Part shown: positions 7,320 through 13,263 of the stretch, in pieces
Position numbering within the stretch: the first letter of the stretch is position 1
How the letters are laid out: the number at the start of each line of letters is the position of its first letter
Source of the DNA: UBA8403 sp964455155
GTDB taxonomy: Bacteria; Bacteroidota; Bacteroidia; Cytophagales; Amoebophilaceae
Length of the DNA: 13,263 nucleotides
Direction of reading: 5' to 3'
NCBI GenBank assembly: GCA_964455155.1
Contig: CAYVYH010000023.1
Span: forward strand, 1-13,263
The notes under the pieces: generated by a model
What the model saw: only the letters and a program-made list of their open reading frames with translations
The model's database searches: none
Told to the model about the DNA's origin: nothing
Translations under genes and position numbers: made by a program

Positions 7320-8804
7320 ATGCGCCCCATAAAGCAGCTTGCCCGTTCAACGGCCATTTATGGTCTCAGTAGTGTAGTGGGTAGGATACTTAACTACTTG
7401 CTCATTCCTTTTTACACCAGTATTTTTTTGCCTGCTGACTATGGCCTCCTCACAGAGTGGTACGCTTATGCGGCTTTGCTCCAGGTTCTATACACTTATG
7501 GGATGGAGACTACTTATTTCCGCTTTGCAAAGCAGGAGCCCGCGGCTTTCGACTTAGCGATTAGCATGCTCCTCGCCACTAGTCTTGTGTTTTCTAGCTT
7601 GCTCGTGATTTTTGCGACCCCCATCACCGCAAGAATTGCCCATCCGGGTTGTGAGCGGTATGTGTACTATTTCGCAGCTATCCTGGCCATTGATGCCGTC
7701 ATGGTTATTCCATTTGCCAAGCTGCGGCTGCAAAAGCGAGCACTGTGCTTTGCTAATACCAAACTCTTCCAAATCTTACTGAATGTAGCACTTAACCTGG
7801 TGCTACTTGGTGGATGCGACCACATCCATGCTGGAAGCTTCTTGAAAAGACTCCAGCCCTATATGGCTAGCTGGTACGATCCAACAAAGCGCGTAGAGTA
7901 TGTTTTGTTAGCCAACTTAGTAGCCAATTCGGTAGCTCTGCCTTGGCTCAGTAAGATGTTGTGTCGAGTCAGGTTGCAGCTAAACTGGCAGAAGGTTAAG
8001 CCTATGCTTGTGTATACGTTGCCCCTATTGCTTATGGGTTTAGCAGGTGCTGTCAATGAAATGTTGGGCAGGGCAATGCTACGCCATTGGCTACCCTCAA
8101 ATTTTTACCCGGGTCAAAGTAATGAGGCTATTTTGGGTATTTTTGGGGCGTGCTATAAGTTGGCCGTTTTGATGCTTTTGGGCATACAGGCTTTTCGCTA
8201 TGCTGCAGAGCCTTTCTTTTTTACCCACGTCCAGGAGCGAAACACGCCCGCCCTCTTCAGTGCGGTGATGCATTGGTTTCTCTTAGGGGCATGCTTTACT
8301 TTGTTTGCAGTCAGTGCTAACCTAGACCTGCTGGGCCATATTTTGCTCAGAAAGGCTGCGTACCGAGAAGCCCTAGAAGTGGTTCCTTACCTGTTGCTAA
8401 GCTACTTGTTCCTGGGCATGTATTATAACCTTTCCATGTGGTTTAAGTTGACGGACAAAACGTACTACGGTACTTGGTTAGCCAGCATAGGGGCATTGGT
8501 CACCGTCGTGCTCAACCGTGCACTGATACCTCGTTTAGGCTATTGGGGTAGTGTGTGGGCCAGCGTGGCCAGCTATGCCACCATGAGTGTGTTGTGTTAC
8601 TATTGGGGGAAAAAGTATTATCCCATTGCTTACCAGCCGGGTCGTAAGCTAGCGTATATCCTGGTCACCATGTGCAGTGTATATTTTGTTAGACGTATCA
8701 CTTACACCGGCTGGGCTTACGCTGTTATGGGTAATTTGTTACTGACACTACTTTTTGGGATTTTGTTGTATGGACTGGAACATAGCCGAAGGGCAAAGCC
8801 GTGA
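7320..8804 (+). CDS. Oligosaccharide/polysaccharide flippase (Wzx/MATE-like, MOP superfamily)
   Basis: This multispanning inner-membrane protein of 494 residues would flip lipid-linked oligosaccharides across the membrane. The start at 7320 gives a typical N-terminus for the family: MRPIKQLARSTAIYGLSSVV, then GRILNYLLIPFYTSIF and a PADYGLLTEWYAY segment. This is the first helix and loop common to polysaccharide biosynthesis flippases. About 12-14 hydrophobic segments follow to the end. The frame stays open upstream to the gap, with another ATG at 7278, so a longer N-terminus cannot be excluded. It is the first gene of a plus-strand group with dut 142 nt downstream. In Cytophagales this pair and the nucleotidyltransferase are, as I recall, regular neighbours. 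The specific glycan is unknown. A peptidoglycan lipid II flippase role is less likely, since MurJ proteins have different signatures. Confidence 0.85.
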   Translation: MRPIKQLARSTAIYGLSSVVGRILNYLLIPFYTSIFLPADYGLLTEWYAYAALLQVLYTYGMETTYFRFAKQEPAAFDLAISMLLATSLVFSSLLVIFATPITARIAHPGCERYVYYFAAILAIDAVMVIPFAKLRLQKRALCFANTKLFQILLNVALNLVLLGGCDHIHAGSFLKRLQPYMASWYDPTKRVEYVLLANLVANSVALPWLSKMLCRVRLQLNWQKVKPMLVYTLPLLLMGLAGAVNEMLGRAMLRHWLPSNFYPGQSNEAILGIFGACYKLAVLMLLGIQAFRYAAEPFFFTHVQERNTPALFSAVMHWFLLGACFTLFAVSANLDLLGHILLRKAAYREALEVVPYLLLSYLFLGMYYNLSMWFKLTDKTYYGTWLASIGALVTVVLNRALIPRLGYWGSVWASVASYATMSVLCYYWGKKYYPIAYQPGRKLAYILVTMCSVYFVRRITYTGWAYAVMGNLLLTLLFGILLYGLEHSRRAKP

Positions 8805-8946
8805 TATACGGTATTGGGTACAACCCAGCGTGACACAACAAAGTGGGTATCAGGGATCGAGTAGTAATCAGAAGAAAGGGTGGGTAATAAGAGTGGTGAG
8901 TGAAGGCACTTTTGACCCGTATTTTTTGTAGGTTTACTGCGAAGAC

Positions 8947-9387
8947 ATGCCTATGCACATCAAAATCGTAAACTGCTCTAAGCATGCCCTGCCAGCTTAT
9001 GCTACTACCGATGCAAGTGGCATGGACTTACGTGCCAACATCGAGGCCAGTGTGACGCTGCAACCTCTGCAAAGAACCCTCGTGGGGACAGGTTTGTACG
9101 TGGCATTGCCCAAGGGTTATGAAGCCCAAGTGAGACCCAGGAGTGGGTTGGCCCTCAAGCATGGCCTTACAGTACTGAATAGTCCTGGGACCATTGATGC
9201 GGACTATCGAGGAGAAATTAAAGTGATGTTGATCAATCTTTCTGAGGAGGCCTTCGTCCTTGAAGATGGCGAGCGGATTGCTCAGCTCGTGGTGGCATCC
9301 CATGTCCAAGTTACGTGGCAATCCGTTGTTGCATTAGATGACACGCCTAGAGGCCAAGGAGGCTTTGGGAGTACAGGAGTGCAATGA
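8947..9387 (+). CDS. dut: Deoxyuridine 5'-triphosphate nucleotidohydrolase (dUTPase)
   Basis: dUTPase splits dUTP to dUMP and pyrophosphate, keeping uracil out of DNA and supplying dUMP for thymidylate synthesis. The 146-residue product is a standard trimeric-type enzyme with all five motifs in order: DASGMDLRA (22-30), RPRSGLAL (63-70), GTIDADYRGEI (81-91) with the catalytic aspartate and base-stacking tyrosine, GERIAQLVV (108-116) and the C-terminal RGQGGFGSTG (135-144), the arm that closes over the neighbouring active site. No key residue is missing. Met3 (8953) is an alternative start. The gene ends with two adjacent TGA codons. It lies 60 nt before the nucleotidyltransferase gene and is probably co-transcribed with it. 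Confidence 0.97.
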   Translation: MPMHIKIVNCSKHALPAYATTDASGMDLRANIEASVTLQPLQRTLVGTGLYVALPKGYEAQVRPRSGLALKHGLTVLNSPGTIDADYRGEIKVMLINLSEEAFVLEDGERIAQLVVASHVQVTWQSVVALDDTPRGQGGFGSTGVQ

Positions 9388-9447
9388 TGATAGCGGCAGT
9401 AAGCACAGCATACAAGTAAAACATCGCCCGGTATAGCTACCACATCC

Positions 9448-10461
9448 ATGCATCTCATCATTCCTATGGCCGGCAAAGGCAAGCGGATGCGTCCGCACAC
9501 GCTGACTACTCCTAAGCCCTTCATGCCCATTGCAGGCAAGCCTATCGTAGCGCGGCTAGTGGAGGAAATACGTGTTGCCTATACCATGCCTATCCATAAG
9601 ATTGGTTTTGTGGTCAGCGAGTTAGAGGAGGCCACCCAGGTACAGCTTACCCAGCTGGCACAAAGTGTGGGTGCTCAAGCTCAATTTTATTGGCAACACG
9701 GAGCACAGGGCACTGCTCATGCTGTGCTTTGTGCCGAAGCGCTCTTGCATGGACCAGTCATGGTGGCTTTCTCCGATACGCTTTTTAAATGCCACACTCA
9801 CCTAGACATAAGCCAGGAAAGCGTGATATGGGTTAAAAAAGTGAAGGATCCTAGTGCTTTTGGGGTAGTCACACTCAATACCGAAGGCATGGTTGCGGAT
9901 TTTGTAGAAAAGCCTAAAAGCCTGATCTCTGACTTGGCTATCATCGGCCTTTATTACTTTAGAGAAGGAGCTCAGCTTGCCCAGGCTCTTCAGCAACTGA
10001 TAGATCGGGGGGTACGCAGAGACGGTGAGTACCAACTGACTACTGCCCTAGAAGCCATGAATAGGGCGGGCGTGAGGTTCGCAACACAGATGGTGGCGGA
10101 ATGGCTTGATTGTGGCGACAAGACAGCAACCCTCCATACTAACCAACGTTTCTTAACCTTTTTGAAAGGGGAAAAAGACTTGGTTGCCGCTACAGCACAG
10201 CTGCACAACAGTGTACTCATTCCTCCTGTTTACTTGGGGGAGCAGGTTGTTGTAAAAAATACGGTGCTAGGCCCCTATGTTTCTGTAGGCAACCACTCTT
10301 ATATTAGCGACGCAAGGATACAGAATAGCATCATACAGGCGCACAGTACCATTAAAAATGTTACCCTGAGAAACTCTATGCTGGGCAACTGTGTCCACCT
10401 CACAGGAAAGAGTGCGGAGGTGAGTATAGGGGATTACACCACGATCATGCGTGATGAATGA
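9448..10461 (+). CDS. Sugar-1-phosphate nucleotidyltransferase with C-terminal beta-helix
   Basis: The enzyme joins a nucleoside triphosphate with a sugar 1-phosphate to give an NDP-sugar for glycan synthesis. The 337-residue protein starts with the NTP-transferase signature: IIPMAGKGKRMRP (4-16), then TTPKPFMPIAGKPI (20-33), with the lysine of PKP contacting the sugar phosphate. GAQGTAHAV (85-93) binds the nucleotide. VMVAFSDTLF (104-113) carries the metal-binding Asp110. VEKPK follows in the sugar-binding region, with GLYYF further on. From about residue 250 the chain shows the spaced hydrophobic/Gly/Asn pattern of a left-handed beta-helix (for example VVVKNTVLGPYVSVGNHSYI). Bacteroidota annotations usually call this gene a glucose-1-phosphate thymidylyltransferase, but sugar and nucleotide cannot be settled from sequence alone. 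Its flippase neighbour supports a surface glycan role. Confidence 0.88.
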   Translation: MHLIIPMAGKGKRMRPHTLTTPKPFMPIAGKPIVARLVEEIRVAYTMPIHKIGFVVSELEEATQVQLTQLAQSVGAQAQFYWQHGAQGTAHAVLCAEALLHGPVMVAFSDTLFKCHTHLDISQESVIWVKKVKDPSAFGVVTLNTEGMVADFVEKPKSLISDLAIIGLYYFREGAQLAQALQQLIDRGVRRDGEYQLTTALEAMNRAGVRFATQMVAEWLDCGDKTATLHTNQRFLTFLKGEKDLVAATAQLHNSVLIPPVYLGEQVVVKNTVLGPYVSVGNHSYISDARIQNSIIQAHSTIKNVTLRNSMLGNCVHLTGKSAEVSIGDYTTIMRDE

Positions 10462-10747
10462 AATGGTGTATGTTTCTCACGATTTGAATGGGGTGGTACA
10501 ACACATCCTTATCGTTTGAGCAGTTGATTTGCTGTCCTTCCTTTGTGGTCCGAAGTGTCAAACCAAGTTTTGCAGTACCGAAGGGGTAGCAAGTCATACT
10601 GGTCCCTGCCGTGTCAGGTATGGGTAGGTGACCGTTCGTATGCCTCTTTTGTCGGGTTAATAGACCCCTAAACTTGCTCTGGGGAGAGACTATGAGTTGT
10701 CCAGTGCTATCAGTAATAGCTAAAATCTCGGGTACGGACCCATACAC
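10445..10747 (-). CDS. Doubtful small ORF, hypothetical protein
   Basis: A 100-codon minus-strand frame runs through almost all of the 310-nt spacer between the nucleotidyltransferase and DUF4292 genes. It overlaps the end of the former by 17 nt in convergent orientation. The product starts MYGSVPEILAITDSTGQLIV and has no signal peptide, membrane helix or motif that I recognise. Related Cytophagales usually have a plus-strand TPR-protein gene at this place, by recall. No such gene is visible here; plus-strand frames are short and interrupted. The ORF could be a real small gene, part of a larger lost gene, or chance. There is no other feature in the spacer apart from a possible promoter for the DUF4292 gene, which I could not locate. 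Confidence 0.25.
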   Translation of the reverse strand: MYGSVPEILAITDSTGQLIVSPQSKFRGLLTRQKRHTNGHLPIPDTAGTSMTCYPFGTAKLGLTLRTTKEGQQINCSNDKDVLYHPIQIVRNIHHFIHHA

Positions 10748-10771
10748 CCGCTCCAGCCGTATCTATACAAG

Positions 10772-11536
10772 ATGGGCATGATGAATAAGCGAGGCCTAGG
10801 GTATGATTTTTTGCTGCTAGTGTGTGCTTGTTGCTGTTGCCAAGCTTGTTGCTCTATACCCCAAAAAATACCCCGCCATGATAAGTGCCTGGTCCAACCT
10901 TTGAACTTTGAGTACCTGAAAATAGGGGCTACTATAGAATACCAAGATCTGGCACGCCAGTGTGGTAGTGCCTACGTAAGATTTCGGATTCAGAAAGATC
11001 ATCGTATCTGGTTTTCTGTGTTGGGACTGTGGGGTATAGAAATCTTACGGGGCGTTGTGACACCCACCGGCGTCACATTACTTGACCGTGTACAGAAAAC
11101 TTGTACAGTGTACGATTATGCCACCCTACGCACCCTCTGGCCTGGTCCTTGGGATTATGCGTTGTTGCAAGCACTTGTGCTGGGAGAATTGGCCTACCCC
11201 TATGCCCCACAAGCTTTGATAGAACAGGGAGCACAGCGGGTGGTAATACAACAAAGAAAAGCAAAATGGATCTTAGCCTATCATATTCACCCAGTTCTGA
11301 AAAAAATAGAAAAATTAGTTGTTGAGGCTAAGCAGAGTAGTATGATGGCTACTTATCAGCAATTTAAGCCCTGTTCAGGGGGCTTGTTGTTCAGGCAGGC
11401 AACGATGACTTACCATTGCCGTACTATGCAGGTGCAACCGGCAATAACCCTGACTCTAAAAGGCGTACAGGCGCAGTGGTCGCAAAAGCCCTTATGTTTC
11501 CCTTTTTCTATTCCAGCGCGATATGAAAAAAAATAA
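10772..11536 (+). CDS. DUF4292 family lipoprotein
   Basis: The 254-residue product matches the DUF4292 pattern of Bacteroidota. After the signal region there is FEYLKIGATIEYQD (46-59) and then VRFRIQKDHRIWFSVLGLWGIEILRGVVTP. This resembles the LolA/LolB-like beta fold, with the conserved style of DUF4292 around the IW-S segment. The protein is probably an outer-membrane-associated lipoprotein; its role is not established. The signal region is odd: LLLVCACCCCQACCS holds seven cysteines in ten residues (Cys18, 20-23, 26, 27), so the lipidated residue is ambiguous, with Cys20 (VCAC) or Cys26 (CQAC) the best fits. Met3 and Met4 are alternative starts. The stop lies 14 nt inside the EnvC-like gene, implying coupled translation; this pairing is usual in the phylum and hints at a shared role at the cell envelope. 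Confidence 0.8.
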   Translation: MGMMNKRGLGYDFLLLVCACCCCQACCSIPQKIPRHDKCLVQPLNFEYLKIGATIEYQDLARQCGSAYVRFRIQKDHRIWFSVLGLWGIEILRGVVTPTGVTLLDRVQKTCTVYDYATLRTLWPGPWDYALLQALVLGELAYPYAPQALIEQGAQRVVIQQRKAKWILAYHIHPVLKKIEKLVVEAKQSSMMATYQQFKPCSGGLLFRQATMTYHCRTMQVQPAITLTLKGVQAQWSQKPLCFPFSIPARYEKK

Positions 11537-12749
11537 GTTATGCTGGATCGGTAGCGTTTTGGCGTTGTGCTGGATTACCGCCGCTACGCAGCCCAGCAAA
11601 ACCAAGTTTGAGGCTGATCGGTCGGTACTCCTGCAGCGCATCAAAGACATTCGGCAGATTTTGTTACAAACGGCGAATAAAAAAAAAGAAGGTATTGACC
11701 AGCTTAATGTACTACGTACACAGATTGAATATAACACGCTGTTGATTCGGACAATTAACCAAGAGTTGAGGGCCATCAATCAAGAGATTCAACAAAAACA
11801 ACAGGCTGTCATAAGCCTTACAAAGGATCTAGTACAGCTTCGGAAAGAGTATGCAGCCATGGCCTATGTGGGAGCTAAAACCTTGCACGACATCCGCGTG
11901 CTGATGTTCATCTTTGCTGCGCCCTCTTTTCATAACTTGGTGCAGAGGTTGCAGTATGTTAAGCAATACGCCCGTGTTAGGAAAAAGCATTACGTAGAGA
12001 TTACAAAGACCAAGATTGCACTACAAGTCCAGCAAGCTGCTGCTATACAACGCATACAAGCTAAGAAAGAACTACTGCGCAGCAGACAAATAGAAAGAAG
12101 CAAGTTGAATAGCCTCAAAGTGCAACAGGCTCAACTGTTAAGCAGGTTAGCACAGCAGCGCACGCAGCTCACCAAAGAGTTGCAGCAGCGCAATAAGGCT
12201 GTGCAGCATTTGGATAAGTTGATTACAGACATTACGCAGAGAGGGCTACAAGTCCCTAAAGTATCACCTTTAAGCACACCTCTTGCCACAAAAAAGGCTT
12301 CCGTTTCCTCAAAATTGATACATACCCAAAGATTCACTGCTCTTTTTCTTAAAAGTCGGGGCAAGCTTCCTTGGCCTGTCAAGCAAGGATTTATCAGTAA
12401 AAAGTTTGGCATTAGTCCGCACCCCGTACTCCGTAGTGTGCAGGTGGAAAATCTAGGTATTGACATCCAAACCTCAAAGGACGCGCAAGTGTGTGCTATT
12501 TTTGAGGGAGTTGTCAAAGCCATTGCTTTTGTTCCTGGTATGAATCGGATTGTGATTATCCAGCATGGTGCCTATCACAGTGTGTATGCCAAGCTCAAGC
12601 ATACGACGGTTAAGGCAGGGCAACACATACAGGCGAACACCCCCATTGGCACGGTTTACACAGATGCTCAAGGAACTACCGAGCTGCAGCTACAACTTTG
12701 GCAAGGTACCCAGAAGCTCAATCCCGCTTGGTGGCTTAGCAAAAAATAG
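11523..12749 (+). CDS. EnvC-like murein hydrolase activator (degenerate M23/LytM domain)
   Basis: The 408-residue secreted protein has a signal-type N-terminus (MKKNK, then a hydrophobic stretch at 8-21). Residues about 30-235 form a long coiled coil rich in Gln, Lys, Leu and Arg, with a short break near 112-140. A C-terminal LytM/M23 domain spans about 283-405. This is the EnvC layout: the coiled coil ties the protein to the division machinery and the LytM domain switches on a cell-wall amidase. Zinc ligands of active M23 peptidases are missing. The HxxxD position reads NLGID (310-314), with Asn for His. The HxH position reads ELQ (387-389). One histidine remains (His348, IIQHG). It should therefore be an activator, not a peptidase. 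It overlaps the DUF4292 gene by 14 nt. The family is sure; the partner amidase is not in the window. Confidence 0.88.
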   Translation: MKKNKLCWIGSVLALCWITAATQPSKTKFEADRSVLLQRIKDIRQILLQTANKKKEGIDQLNVLRTQIEYNTLLIRTINQELRAINQEIQQKQQAVISLTKDLVQLRKEYAAMAYVGAKTLHDIRVLMFIFAAPSFHNLVQRLQYVKQYARVRKKHYVEITKTKIALQVQQAAAIQRIQAKKELLRSRQIERSKLNSLKVQQAQLLSRLAQQRTQLTKELQQRNKAVQHLDKLITDITQRGLQVPKVSPLSTPLATKKASVSSKLIHTQRFTALFLKSRGKLPWPVKQGFISKKFGISPHPVLRSVQVENLGIDIQTSKDAQVCAIFEGVVKAIAFVPGMNRIVIIQHGAYHSVYAKLKHTTVKAGQHIQANTPIGTVYTDAQGTTELQLQLWQGTQKLNPAWWLSKK

Positions 12750-13263
12750 ATGGCGGATGTGTATGATCCAAGGGCGTTGTCATGAGTGAACTTGCTCTAG
12801 GTATACATGCGCTTTGGGACGGTACCCCCACCAGATTGTTGCCGATGCTATAGTGCTTGAGGTTGCTTGGCAATAGACTTGGTGGCTACCTTGAGGGCCG
12901 TTGATACGCTGCAAACGGTGTCCATTATGATAGCAGTTCTCATTTCTACTTGTTTACCAGTATCGATGGTGTTTGGTCGAGCAGACCCTTACTTTTCCTC
13001 TTCTACTTCTGAGGAATAGGTGCAGCTTCCCGGGGACCCGCTGCACTACTAGGATGGTATCCAGAAGACGATTGCCTGTAGCTTTTTCATGTTTTGTGTT
13101 GGGCATCTTTCGATCTATTAGCGTCGCAACACCTGGCCGACATGTAGCAGCAATGCCAGCTATTATTTGATACCCTGTCAAGCAAGTGGTTTGTAGGTTG
13201 GGGAAAGCAGAAGCCCCAGAAAACGTGAAGAATTAGCTAGCCCAAATAAATAAAAGAGCTGCC
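12750..13263. other. Non-coding tail with possible gene remnant
   Basis: These 514 nt after the EnvC-like gene hold no intact convincing gene. A 23-codon frame at 12782-12853 (MSELALGIHALWDGTP) can be joined, with one extra C in the C5 run near 12825, to a second frame reading ADAIVLEVA. A third frame from 12861 to 13019 contains MIAVLISTCLPVSMVFG. The chain of three frames could be a decayed gene. It has a faint SpeD-like look at its start (LGIHALWD), but the key residues are absent and I do not assign it. Overlapping frames on both strands at 12954-13181 look like chance. A 5-bp stem TGGGG/CCCCA (13199-13203 and 13214-13218) has no T-tract and is not a convincing terminator. Confidence 0.45.

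Noticed and set aside
8912..8934. TTTTG ... TATTTTTTG as a Bacteroidota -33/-7 promoter ahead of dut
   Set aside because: The -7 element has one T too many and the spacing of about 10 nt is far shorter than the usual 19-20 nt.
13104..13150. Frame reading HLSIY ... NTWP, resembling the HLSIHTWPE core of SpeD
   Set aside because: It lies about 107 codons after the only SpeD-like start, where about 64 are expected; a stop interrupts it and the flanking residues do not match.
12954..13181. Overlapping 65-75-codon frames on both strands in the tail region
   Set aside because: They mirror each other, have no recognisable motif or start context, and extend through sequence that looks non-coding.

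Overview
The window reads as chromosomal DNA of a Bacteroidota bacterium, probably from the order Cytophagales. The basis is gene content and order. On the minus strand lie miaB, a receiver-less sigma-54 activator, lptE, a TPR-type protein and secG. On the plus strand lie a Wzx-type flippase, dut, a sugar nucleotidyltransferase, a DUF4292 lipoprotein and an EnvC-like M23 protein. Both orders are, to my knowledge, typical of that group. Several long spacers and at least one decayed or damaged gene suggest relaxed selection, as in host-associated lineages, but I cannot name the organism. The standard bacterial code is used, with all three stop codons. GC content is moderate by eye.

Layout. Positions 8-4302 (minus strand) hold a compact cluster, read from right to left: miaB, sigma-54 regulator, lptE, TPR-like protein, secG. 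Its genes overlap or sit within about 40 nt of each other. Upstream of it, also on the minus strand, is a DUF368 membrane protein (4468-5382). A 330-nt divergent spacer follows (5383-5712), then a crotonase-fold protein (5713-6498). Positions 6556-7152 hold a lipoprotein-like gene broken by four frame changes, each at a mononucleotide run. It runs into a 100-N assembly gap (7153-7252). The plus strand then carries the flippase (7320-8804), dut, the nucleotidyltransferase, a 310-nt spacer with a doubtful reverse ORF, the DUF4292 lipoprotein and the EnvC-like protein. The last ~510 nt hold no convincing gene, only short ORF pieces that may be a gene remnant.

How the genes fit together. Most products serve the cell envelope. 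SecG is part of the protein export channel. LptE is the outer-membrane lipoprotein of LPS export. The DUF368 protein belongs to a family that returns the polyprenyl-phosphate lipid carrier across the membrane. The flippase moves lipid-linked glycans. The nucleotidyltransferase would supply activated sugars. The EnvC-like protein probably controls peptidoglycan hydrolysis at division. MiaB (tRNA modification) and dUTPase (nucleotide hygiene) are housekeeping enzymes.

I found no RNA genes, CRISPR arrays, insertion sequences or phage genes, and no clearly novel multi-gene system. The points most worth a second look are the homopolymer-frameshifted lipoprotein gene, the crotonase lacking one of its two catalytic glutamates, and the cysteine-packed signal region of the DUF4292 protein.
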